Shown here in pieces: positions 38,151 to 45,709 of a stretch of DNA of 64,000 nucleotides; positions within the stretch are counted from its first letter, which is position 1, and each line of letters starts with the position of its first letter. The notes under the pieces are model-generated. The model was not told the DNA's origin and did not search any database. It worked only from the letters and a program-made list of their open reading frames with translations. The translations under genes and the position numbers were made by a program. Source of the DNA: Chitinophagales bacterium (GTDB lineage Bacteria; Bacteroidota; Bacteroidia; Chitinophagales; JADIYW01); the NCBI GenBank assembly GCA_023957215.1, contig JAMLHH010000004.1, forward strand, positions 62,001 through 126,000, in the 5' to 3' direction.

Positions 38151-38310
38151 CTCTTAGTCTCTTTTGAATATCAAGGGCATCGGCTTCAAGATTAAGAATA
38201 CCAACAAATTCCTTTGTATTCATTCGTTTACCTTTTTTTCTTTCGCGTATCTTTTCCCCTAATTTACGGATGGATTCGGAGTCAGCTCCTTTTTTAAGTA
38301 CCATTACCAT
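38137..38310 (-). CDS. Small antitoxin partner of the PIN toxin (57 aa)
   Basis: Read on the minus strand from the ATG at 38310: MVMVLKKGADSESIRKLGEK, then a basic stretch (IRERKKGKRMNTKEFVGIL) and an acidic/charged tail ending KRLRDEWQ. Its stop overlaps the toxin start by 14 bases. Size, charge and gene order fit a VapB-like antitoxin that neutralises the toxin and represses the operon. No well-known DNA-binding family was recognised by eye. Confidence 0.78.
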   Translation of the reverse strand: MVMVLKKGADSESIRKLGEKIRERKKGKRMNTKEFVGILNLEADALDIQKRLRDEWQ

Positions 38311-38356
38311 AGCTTATTCATTTATTTAAATGAAGATAAAAAATCTGTTGATTAAT

Positions 38357-38431
38357 TCAAAAGTAAAATATCGAATAAAAGCAAGCTCTGTTTTTTATGG
38401 AAGTATATGGATCGAGTGATAAAAAGTTAGA
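38357..38431 (+). pseudogene. Fossil 3' end of a GT32 glycosyltransferase gene
   Basis: The reading SKVKYRIKASSVFY at 38357-38398 is nearly identical to SKIKYRIKASSIFY at the end of the intact GT32 product (DNA near 37681-37722). The similarity continues as DNA (AAGTATATGGATCGAGTGAT against AAGTATGTAGGTCGAGTGAT) after a small deletion that shifts the frame. No other part of the gene is present. The intact and fossil copies are now separated by the toxin-antitoxin module. Confidence 0.8.
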
Positions 38432-38708
38432 TGGCTCGCTTACTTAACCATAATTCCGAATTTATTGGAACAAGGGGTGCAAAGAAAACTTTTATTTTGT
38501 GTTCCTAACTTTGTACTTTAAAACTAATCCTCACGAATGTCATGCGTAAATTGAGCTTGTCATGCTGTAAGCATCTATATAGAATACAGATTAACAATGA
38601 GACCCTTACGCTTCGATGGTATGAGTAATACGATAATAATCATACGAATGGTCCCGAAAACTTTTATCACATTCATTCACCCCATGACTTCGTTTATACC
38701 AAAACTTC

Positions 38709-39581
38709 GGAGTTCGTTTTTGAAAAGAAAACAAAACAGTCTCGGTTTGTCTGATAAAGAATGGATAAAAGAAAAACCAACCGGAACTTACAGAATTATC
38801 TGTTTGGGAGATTCGTTTACAGAAGGTGACGGCGTAGATTACGAACATTCTTATGTACAGGCACTCCAAAGGAAATCTCAATAAAAAGTATAAAAATATT
38901 GAGGTACTCAATGCAGGTAAGCGAGGTTCAGATCCATTTTTCAATTTCAAACTTTTAGAAGATAAACTGATAGAATACCAGCCCGATATGGTGATACAAA
39001 GTTTCACTGCTAATGATTATTATTACGATTTTTTGTAGAAAGAGGCGGCATGGAACGTTTTGGTGAAAACGGGATTTTAAATACCAGAAAAGATTTTTGG
39101 TGGGAGCCGGTTTATGCGAAAAGCGAGTTATACAGCCAGAATACTCATACAAACATTGGGAGGTTACGATAAATATTTAATCAAAAAAAGTAAATATGAG
39201 CAATCTATTGAAGAAATGAAACCCAAAACGATAGCTTTATATAAGGAATATCAACAATTTTCAAAAGAGCATCAATTTGACTTGGTTGTTTTTACACTCC
39301 CTTTTAAAAACGATTATCAAGGCAATAAAGAGAATGAAAAGTTTTATCAGGAGTTTCATCAGGAATTTTTAAATTTTAATCTTCACTTTTATAATTTACA
39401 GTCTTGTTATAATAGCTATATTGAAAATCATCAAGCATCTTACAAAGATTATTATTGGAAAAAAGATGGTCATCACAATGCAAAAGGTTATGAAATGATG
39501 GCGGAATGTGTGGAAGAATTATTAATCCCAATTTTAAAAAAGCAGAAAAATGATAGTTTGATCTATCATAAAGTCAATTAA
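38709..39581 (+). pseudogene. Broken duplicate of the SGNH-hydrolase gene
   Basis: From 38709 the DNA is a close copy of the intact gene downstream (from about 40043). It covers the GDS block (CLGDSFTEGDGVDYEHSY), NAGKRGSDPFFNFKLLEDKL and the His block DGHHNAKGYEMMAE. It is disrupted three times relative to the intact copy: +1 near 38870, +2 near 39030 and +4 near 39115. The last two restore the frame between them. The first ~137 codons, including the membrane helices, are missing; the sequence before 38709 is unrelated. It is almost certainly not functional as a whole. Confidence 0.9.
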
Positions 39582-39627
39582 AACTTACATATTTTCTTAT
39601 ATTTCAGTCATACTTTTTTAGACTTAT

Positions 39628-40878
39628 ATGCTTATCCGTCTTTTTAATACCATTTACCAATTTATACTCAACAACAAGGTGCTAAAAATACTTTTTTATC
39701 TAAGTCTCATTATTTATCCATTCATATTTTATGAACTATACAAAAAATATAAACTTTTTGCAATAGGTGTACATACAAATCTCATGATTCCTCTCTACTT
39801 TATCGTCATTCTTGATTTTATACAAAAGAAAATCAAAACACTGTCAGCGCTATCGTCAAGGCTCAAATACTTTTGTACAATTTATCTCATCATTGAATTT
39901 TTTCTAATCATTCTTCGACCTTCTTATATTTTTATTTATGAAAGACATGGCCAGTATGTCAATAACTATATCAATAGTGAGAAAATTGAAGATTACTACC
40001 ATATCAACCGGCCTGAAGACTTTTTGGAAAATATAAATCAAGAATTTGTTTTCAAAAGGAAACAAAACAGTCTCGGTTTGTCTGATAAAGAATGGGTAAA
40101 AGAAAAACCGGAAGGAACATACAGAATTATCTGTTTAGGAGATTCATTTACGGAAGGTGACGGCGTAGATTATGAATATTCTTATGTACAGGCACTCCAA
40201 AAGAATCTCAATAAAAAGTATAAAAATATTGAGGTACTCAATGCCGGAAAACGAGGCTCTGATCCATTTTTCAACTTTAAACTTTTAGAAGACAAACTGA
40301 TAGAATACCAGCCCGACATGGTGATACAGAGTTTCACTGCTAATGATTATTACTTCGATTTTGTGTTGAGAGGAGGCATGGAACGTTTTGGAGAAGACAG
40401 CACTTTGATAGCTAAGCGCAGTTATTGGTGGGAACCCATTTATGCATCAAGTTACATCGCCAGAATATTGATACAGACCTTGGGAGGTTATGACAAGTAT
40501 CTGATTAAGACAAAAGAATATGATAAGATTGTGGAAGACATGAAACCTAAAACAGCCGCACTCTTTCGACAATACAAGCAGTTTTCCGAAAAAAATCATT
40601 TTGACCTCATTGTTTTCACAATACCTTTTAATTCGGTTTTTGGAGGTGATGATGAGAATGAAAAATTTCATCAGGAGTTATCTAAAGAATTTTCAAAGTT
40701 TGATTTAACTTTTTACAATCTCGAACCATGTTATGATGATTATGTCAAAAATCATCACGCAATCTACCAAGATTATTATTGGAAGAAAGACGGTCACCAC
40801 AATGCAAAAGGTTATGAGATGATGGCGGAATGCATAGATAATGTCATTGAGCCTTTTTTGATAAATCGACATCAATAA
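39628..40878 (+). CDS. Membrane-anchored SGNH/GDSL-like hydrolase
   Basis: 416 residues. The N-terminal ~100 residues contain about three hydrophobic helices (ILFYLSLIIYPFIFYELY; LMIPLYFIVILDFI; IYLIIEFFLIIL). The remainder is an SGNH domain: block I IICLGDSFTEGDGVDYEYSY with the nucleophile Ser, the block II/III region NAGKRGSDPFF and SFTANDYYFDF, and catalytic Asp/His in KKDGHHNAKGYEMM. Such proteins add or remove acyl groups on glycans. Close to the Wzm/Wzt, AsnB and GT32 genes, it may act on the exported polysaccharide. A decayed tandem copy lies directly upstream. Confidence 0.88.
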   Translation: MLIRLFNTIYQFILNNKVLKILFYLSLIIYPFIFYELYKKYKLFAIGVHTNLMIPLYFIVILDFIQKKIKTLSALSSRLKYFCTIYLIIEFFLIILRPSYIFIYERHGQYVNNYINSEKIEDYYHINRPEDFLENINQEFVFKRKQNSLGLSDKEWVKEKPEGTYRIICLGDSFTEGDGVDYEYSYVQALQKNLNKKYKNIEVLNAGKRGSDPFFNFKLLEDKLIEYQPDMVIQSFTANDYYFDFVLRGGMERFGEDSTLIAKRSYWWEPIYASSYIARILIQTLGGYDKYLIKTKEYDKIVEDMKPKTAALFRQYKQFSEKNHFDLIVFTIPFNSVFGGDDENEKFHQELSKEFSKFDLTFYNLEPCYDDYVKNHHAIYQDYYWKKDGHHNAKGYEMMAECIDNVIEPFLINRHQ

Positions 40879-40958
40879 GTTATTATCCCAAAAAGCTCAA
40901 TTATATATTTTGAAATATACGTATAATTTATCTGTATTTGTACGTACGGTGAATGATT

Positions 40959-41213
40959 ATGGATTCTAAGCTTACATTAAAATTGAATGGAAGAGTTATT
41001 GAACGAGCTAAAAAATATGCTTCCTACAAGAAAATCAGTTTGTCAAGATTGATTGAAAACTACCTTGATTCGTTAACACACCAACAAAATGAAGATTTTG
41101 AAATCTCTCCTTTTGTAAAAAGTATTGCCACTGGGAACAGCATTCCTCTGGATATTGATGATAAGACTTTACAAGAAGATTATATCGACCATTTAGATAA
41201 AAAATATCAATAA
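40959..41213 (+). CDS. DUF6364-like antitoxin
   Basis: 84 residues from the ATG at 40959 (MDSKLTLKLNGRVIERAKKY); an ATG two codons earlier is possible. The pattern of a short beta strand followed by two helices (ASYKKISLSRLIENYLDSLT) is a ribbon-helix-helix-like DNA-binding fold seen in DUF6364 antitoxins. The acidic C-terminus probably wraps the toxin. Its stop overlaps the PIN toxin start by one base. Confidence 0.85.
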   Translation: MDSKLTLKLNGRVIERAKKYASYKKISLSRLIENYLDSLTHQQNEDFEISPFVKSIATGNSIPLDIDDKTLQEDYIDHLDKKYQ

Positions 41214-41629
41214 TGGATAAGATTTTTTTAGATACAAATATCGTTGTTGACTTCTTGGGAGAGAGAGAAGGATTTTATCGTTCAGCAGCTCAAGTTTTAA
41301 CTTTAGCCGATAAGAAAAGGATTAAAGTCTTCACCTCTCCTACTACTATATCAACCACATTCTATCTACTCTCAAAATATGAAAACACCAAAATAGCCTT
41401 AGAAAAAATCAGAAAGCTTAAAGTTCTATGCTCAATATCAATGATGGATGATGAAGTCATCGAAAAAGCAATCAATTCTGACTTCAAAGATTTTGAAAAT
41501 GCCTTGCAATACTTTAGTGCAGTTGCATCAAATTGTGATATCATTCTAACAAGGAATGAAAGAGATTTTAAAAATGCTTTAATACCGGTTATAAATCCGA
41601 AAAGCTATTTGCAAACATTGAAGTTGTAA
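41213..41629 (+). CDS. PIN-domain toxin (VapC-like), second module
   Basis: 138 residues. Acidic active-site residues appear in KIFLDTNIVVDFLGER, in the central helix and in FSAVASNCDIILTRNERDFK, the typical PIN C-terminal block. It pairs with the DUF6364-like antitoxin (one-base overlap). It belongs to a different PIN subtype from the one at 37.8 kb, so the two modules are independent acquisitions rather than duplicates. Confidence 0.92.
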   Translation: MDKIFLDTNIVVDFLGEREGFYRSAAQVLTLADKKRIKVFTSPTTISTTFYLLSKYENTKIALEKIRKLKVLCSISMMDDEVIEKAINSDFKDFENALQYFSAVASNCDIILTRNERDFKNALIPVINPKSYLQTLKL

Positions 41630-41636
41630 TTTAAAA

Positions 41637-41846
41637 AACTCGTACTTCGTATTTCTAACTTTCTACTTCAAAACTACTCTTTAACCACAGAAAACGCACC
41701 GGACATTGAGCTCAGTCGAAATGTCAAGGTGCAAATGTATCCACTATTTTTAACCACAGAGTACGCAGAGGTTTTCACAGAGAACACTGAGTTTTGTAAT
41801 CTTTGTGCTCTTTGTGCATTCTTAGTGGATCTTTGTGGTAAAAATA
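41637..41846. repeat. Intergenic stretch of mixed degenerate repeats
   Basis: The gap after the second toxin is nearly all low-complexity phrases: CGTACTTCGTATTTCTAACT (from 41641), a 30-bp element at 41681-41710 (starts TTAACCACAGAAAACGC) that recurs at 42908-42937, the self-complementary GACATTGAGCTCAGTCGAAA (41702-41721), and ACCACAGAGTACGCAGAGG with related ACAGAGAACACTGAG units (41754-41795). No gene is supported here. Confidence 0.75.
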
Positions 41847-41847
41847 T

Positions 41848-42819
41848 CTATACAATACCAGTTAAATACCACGCCTTCACCACCCTTTCCTCCTCCATCG
41901 CTTTCACCACCACCAAAAACTCCGAGTCGGTTTTAACAGGAATAGAAAAGATACATTTAAAGGGACTTGAATTAGATAGATTCGTAGTCGTACTTTGAAT
42001 ATTTTTTACCGTGTAATTTAAAAAGTGCTTTTGGATAAAAATATCAGCTTGTTTCAATATTTCGCTTAAAGTATCTTCTTTCACGTCAGCAATCCATTCA
42101 TCCACCTGATTGATAGACAACATCGGTAAGACATGAAATACATTTTCTGTACCAATAGGTTGAAAACCTACATATTGAAAAATCCTTTGGACTTCTGCAT
42201 TCTCATTTCTCGCACCAAAAGCAAAATGCGCCAAATGATTATCTACACAAAAGTTTTTGATATATCTGAGCATATCCAAAAAATAACCACCATTTCGATA
42301 AGGTTCGATAATACCTCCGATGTGCGATTCAAGTCCACCACCTATTTTGTTCAGTGCAAAAAATCCCACATAGTTCCCATTGTGATTCATAAACATAATT
42401 GAGTTTTCAGGATGTAATCTATTGATATTGTTTTCTTTATAAAATTTAAAAATAGCTTTTATCTCTTTTTCTTTATCCACCAATTCTTTTAAAAAAGGTG
42501 TGCGATAATAACCCAAAGGATAAATTCCCCAAGTGCCTCTCAGCATCACCATCAACAAACCATCCTGTGTACCATTGTACATTTCATAAGTCATTTCAGG
42601 ATGAATAAAATTTCCCTCCGGCTTTTGTTGGATAGGAGTTTTATATCTTCTGATACTTCCGGAAAAGAAAAAAGGCAGGCCCGTTCGATACAGTTTTAGA
42701 GAGGTCATTTCATCTTCTGATGGATTTTTTACTCTACAAAAATCATATTGTCCGGCCAAAATCTCATTGAGTAGTAAAGTCTCTTCTAACTCATCTTCAT
42801 TGCATCTTCCCACTTTCAA
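41848..42819 (-). CDS. GNAT-like acetyltransferase domain protein, 5' end uncertain
   Basis: 323 residues from a TTG start. The C-terminal half resembles a GNAT fold: FMNHNGNYVGFFALNKIGG, the acetyl-CoA-loop-like HIGGIIEPYRNGGYFLDMLR and ARNENAEVQRIFQYVGFQPI. The N-terminal half (EETLLLNEILAGQYDFCRVK) is unassigned. The frame remains open and protein-like upstream of the TTG (FKSKTVIVQKTVFPSQNEI) up to a stop at the edge of the repeat element at 42908, but without an ATG, GTG or TTG. Either the real start is rare or the 5' end was cut by the repeat. The function is unknown. Confidence 0.65.
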   Translation of the reverse strand: MKVGRCNEDELEETLLLNEILAGQYDFCRVKNPSEDEMTSLKLYRTGLPFFFSGSIRRYKTPIQQKPEGNFIHPEMTYEMYNGTQDGLLMVMLRGTWGIYPLGYYRTPFLKELVDKEKEIKAIFKFYKENNINRLHPENSIMFMNHNGNYVGFFALNKIGGGLESHIGGIIEPYRNGGYFLDMLRYIKNFCVDNHLAHFAFGARNENAEVQRIFQYVGFQPIGTENVFHVLPMLSINQVDEWIADVKEDTLSEILKQADIFIQKHFLNYTVKNIQSTTTNLSNSSPFKCIFSIPVKTDSEFLVVVKAMEEERVVKAWYLTGIV

Positions 42820-42907
42820 TTTTAAAACATCTATTTCATTTTGAGATGGAAAAACTGTTTTTTGGACTATGACTGTTTTTGATTTAAAGATAGTAATGTT
42901 TTATTTT

Positions 42908-42937
42908 TTAACCACAGAAAACGCGCCGGACATTGAG
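42908..42937. repeat. 30-bp interspersed repeat, second copy
   Basis: This matches 41681-41710 with one mismatch in 30 bases (TTAACCACAGAAAACGC, then A/G, CCGGACATTGAG), in the same orientation. The two copies flank the GNAT-like gene as direct repeats. Confidence 0.85.
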
Positions 42938-42979
42938 CATTCTAAGATAAAACCAAATGTTTTTCAATCTTTTACCCCT

Positions 42980-43060
42980 GTGGTCGGTGTTCAGCCACCG
43001 ACCACTTTCAACAGATTATATAGAAGAACTATATATGGTTGGTGGCGGAACACCAACCAT
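42980..43060. repeat. Head-to-head pair of REP-like hairpins
   Basis: GTGGTCGGTG (42980-42989) pairs with CACCGACCAC (42996-43005). ATGGTTGGTG (43035-43044) pairs with CACCAACCAT (43051-43060). The first hairpin read on the minus strand (TGGTCGGTGGCTGAACACC) is the same element as the second (TGGTTGGTGGCGGAACACC); the stem differences are compensated. This is the arrangement of a two-member REP/BIME unit. A phrase with CACGCAGAGCCGCTAAGAAC follows at 43092-43111. Confidence 0.8.
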
Positions 43061-43131
43061 TGGAGAGAGATTTCACAAAGTAAACAATCTCACGCAGAGC
43101 CGCTAAGAACGCAAAAGAAAAATAGCATTCC

Positions 43132-44646
43132 TTACATCACTACATCGCTACATCCCCAAAACTCCCTCATCTTCTTGAAAACATAGTATAAACCCAAGGT
43201 GTCCATTCTACAATAAGCCAAAAGATGATCCAACTCACGACGCACCTTCGACTCATCTTTCTCATACCACAAATCGTGATAAATAAGCATGGCATTCATA
43301 CCATCGTTGATATCTATCTGCCGATAATCCATATCTTCCACCAAAGCCGGTAAAATATTTTTCATGGAATAACCACCTTTCATTTTTGAATGATAAAACC
43401 AGTCATTTGAGAATGGTGTTTCCATGTCCACCATGCGCTTCAATCGTTCTTTGACTTCCTGTTTGTATTTGGGAAAAGTCTCTATGAGGATATTCAACAC
43501 TCGCTTTTCCAACAAAGTATTAAATATCAATATCTTTCCCGGCAATTGTGTCGCTTGTATGAAAGTTGTCAAAAATTCTTCCCTCCCATCCTGACCGGGA
43601 TGTGTGATATATTCCGTCGTTTGTAATCCGGCATCCTCACTTTCAGCATAATGCAACGAGAATTGAAACGGTATCGGTTCAAAAGAAGATGTATGATTAA
43701 ATTTGGGTACTGCCGGTTGAAAAGCTTCAATATCAAAAAAATACAAAGGATAGTCGATGCCTTTCATAAACTTTGTAAAAGATTCCTTCTCGATATAGAC
43801 TCCCCCTTGCATCTCCGCCTTAAACTGCGCATGCACTCTACGAGATGACAAAGCTGACTTGGGAATGTCTTTCAATTCCGTCACACCGGATGTTATCCAT
43901 TCTATCTTTTCTGCTAATGAAGTTCCTGCAAGATGAAGGACAGGGCTTTTCTCTTTCCCCTGCCAGCAATAACTCAAAAAGTCACAGGTATAAGGCTTAA
44001 AACAGTGTTCCCCTATCGCAATATCAGGAATTTTTGTACTGCGTAATGTCGCCCACGCATCTTCAATCGCCTTTTCTATCTGACCTTGTTTCTTGAGAAC
44101 TTTATCTTTGACGGAGACAATTTTAAAAAGTTGGTATAAATCCAAAGTATCGTTTTCCAAGATATAATCTCCATTGAGATGCACAATAAAAACGTCCTCT
44201 ATTTCCAAACCCGTCTGTCTCATTACATAATATTGTATCGAGATATCTTTGATATACGTTTGAGAAATCTTTAATGAACTTTTTACTTCATAGGCATACC
44301 ATTTTCCATCCCTATTGACCAAAATATCCAAAGCGATTAACACACCCTTATCCTTAAACGCCGCTTCATAAATGACCGGATATTGCGCCTGCACCAAGGC
44401 TTTGGTCGCCTGCACCGACTGATCATAAGCCGAAACACTTGGCGGAGTACAGTCTTTCCCTCCCGGAAATAAAGATTGAGCCAAAATCCCGACCCTATGC
44501 CCTCTGTTAAACTTATTTTTTTGAACTTGTGATATAGTATCCCTTAGTTCGTAATGATTTTTGTATAGATACAATGCTTTTTGACATTGCATACTTTTTA
44601 AAAGAGATGTTTTACTGAGGCTTTGTTTTTTAGTTGAAAATGACAT
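43132..44646 (-). CDS. DUF2779 domain protein with a PD-(D/E)XK nuclease-like domain
   Basis: 504 residues. The N-terminal half looks like a Cas4/RecB-type nuclease: ALDILVNRDGKWYAYEVKSS gives the D...ExK core, and Cys in SMQCQKALYL together with YTCDFLSYCW could ligate an iron-sulfur cluster as in Cas4/AddB-like nucleases. The C-terminal DUF2779 domain begins YPLYFFDIEAFQPAVP (an exonuclease-like DxE motif) and ends LLAYCRMDTLGLYYVFK, resembling a DEDD exonuclease. So it may be a two-nuclease protein. It is isolated from other DNA-processing genes. The biological role is not established. Confidence 0.85.
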   Translation of the reverse strand: MSFSTKKQSLSKTSLLKSMQCQKALYLYKNHYELRDTISQVQKNKFNRGHRVGILAQSLFPGGKDCTPPSVSAYDQSVQATKALVQAQYPVIYEAAFKDKGVLIALDILVNRDGKWYAYEVKSSLKISQTYIKDISIQYYVMRQTGLEIEDVFIVHLNGDYILENDTLDLYQLFKIVSVKDKVLKKQGQIEKAIEDAWATLRSTKIPDIAIGEHCFKPYTCDFLSYCWQGKEKSPVLHLAGTSLAEKIEWITSGVTELKDIPKSALSSRRVHAQFKAEMQGGVYIEKESFTKFMKGIDYPLYFFDIEAFQPAVPKFNHTSSFEPIPFQFSLHYAESEDAGLQTTEYITHPGQDGREEFLTTFIQATQLPGKILIFNTLLEKRVLNILIETFPKYKQEVKERLKRMVDMETPFSNDWFYHSKMKGGYSMKNILPALVEDMDYRQIDINDGMNAMLIYHDLWYEKDESKVRRELDHLLAYCRMDTLGLYYVFKKMREFWGCSDVVM

Positions 44647-44656
44647 TCAAAGAAAT

Positions 44657-45529
44657 CTACTTATTTGATTGTCCAAAAAATTCCAAAAGTAAATCCGAAA
44701 CTCTTTTCGGCTGATCCATCTGTATCCAATGACTGCAACGATCCAAAAAGATAACTTCGTGTGAAGCATCGATGACCTCATCCAAATGGTCATTGAGTTC
44801 TACTCCCAAGGCTTTATCGTTTTTACCCCAAATCACTCTGGTAGGTACCTGTACTTTTTTATTTTTCAAATCTTGATCAATTCCATATCTCAGACCTGCT
44901 CTGTAATAGCTGATAGAAGTCGTCAGGGCATCTTTTTCACGATAGGCTCTCACGTAGATTTGAATATCTTCATCCGTCATATTCTGTGAATTAAACAACC
45001 ATCCACGCATATTGGCTTTGAAAAACTGCTCCAAAATCTGACCAAGTATCAGTTCCGGAAGAAAAGGTATCTGAAAACTTATCATATACCAGCTACGTTT
45101 CAGTTGCTTCAGATTGGTAAGCAAACTCCTTATCATCAGCTTGGGATGTGGGCAGTTGAGGATGGCTAATCGGGTCGTCATCTCAGGAAAGGCAGTAGCA
45201 AAATGCCATGCAACAGCTCCTCCCCAATCATGCCCTACGATATATGCCTGTTTAAATCCAAGTTGTTCTATCAGTTCACGAATATCTCTAATGACGTATT
45301 GGGTCTGATAGTTTTCTACTCCAAGGGGCTTATCCGAAAGATTAAAACCTCTCAAATCAGGTGCCACGACCGTATATTTCTCAGCCAAAGCAGGTATTTG
45401 AAATCGCCAGCTATACCAAAATTCCGGCCAGCCGTGTAGCAAAACGACTAATTCCTTCCCCTCCCCCTGACGGACAAAGTGCAGATTCACTCCATTTACA
45501 TTGGCAAAATGATGTGTGAGTTCCTTCAT
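44657..45529 (-). CDS. Epoxide hydrolase-like alpha/beta hydrolase
   Basis: 290 residues. Oxyanion motif LLHGWPEFWYSWRFQIPAL, Asp nucleophile in VGHDWGGAVAWHFA, a cap domain (residues about 135-215), acid residue in RVIWGKNDKALG and catalytic His in DRCSHWIQMDQP. HGWPE with GHDWGG is the pattern of soluble epoxide hydrolases and related dehalogenases, acting in the cytosol on epoxides or haloacids. The substrate is unknown. Ten bases separate it from the DUF2779 gene downstream. Confidence 0.88.
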   Translation of the reverse strand: MKELTHHFANVNGVNLHFVRQGEGKELVVLLHGWPEFWYSWRFQIPALAEKYTVVAPDLRGFNLSDKPLGVENYQTQYVIRDIRELIEQLGFKQAYIVGHDWGGAVAWHFATAFPEMTTRLAILNCPHPKLMIRSLLTNLKQLKRSWYMISFQIPFLPELILGQILEQFFKANMRGWLFNSQNMTDEDIQIYVRAYREKDALTTSISYYRAGLRYGIDQDLKNKKVQVPTRVIWGKNDKALGVELNDHLDEVIDASHEVIFLDRCSHWIQMDQPKRVSDLLLEFFGQSNK

Positions 45530-45668
45530 ATTTCAATAGATTGATATTAGAAGTTTAAAATAAGTAATAAATATGGGAAAATTATCTATTCATCCAAAGA
45601 ATTTTTGAATAAGAAGAGTGGAGTAAATCCAAATAGTATGAATACATAATCACCTTTCCCATATAACA

Positions 45669-45702
45669 AAAGAGGCTGTCCTTATTGAGACAGCCTCTTT
45701 CT
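45669..45702 (-). terminator. Intrinsic terminator of the giant surface-protein gene
   Basis: AGAGGCTGTC (45671-45680) pairs perfectly with GACAGCCTCT (45689-45698). On the minus strand the hairpin lies about 12 bases after the stop at 45710 and is followed by TTTTGTT. Confidence 0.85.
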
Positions 45703-45709
45703 AAAAATT

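Noticed and set aside
38597-38708. Possible alternative N-terminus for the SGNH pseudogene
   Set aside because: The reading before 38709 has no similarity to the membrane helices of the intact copy and looks like non-coding sequence fused by chance.
41729-41998. 89-aa ORF over the ACGCAGAG repeats
   Set aside because: The sequence derives from the interspersed repeat and from antisense of the GNAT-like gene.
42869-43186. 105-aa ORF across the hairpin pair
   Set aside because: It is made of the repeat phrases, REP-like hairpins and the antisense end of the DUF2779 gene; it has no coherent protein features.
43132-44646. DUF2779 protein as a true Cas4 of a CRISPR system
   Set aside because: No other cas gene or array is present, and the C-terminal DUF2779 domain is not part of Cas4.
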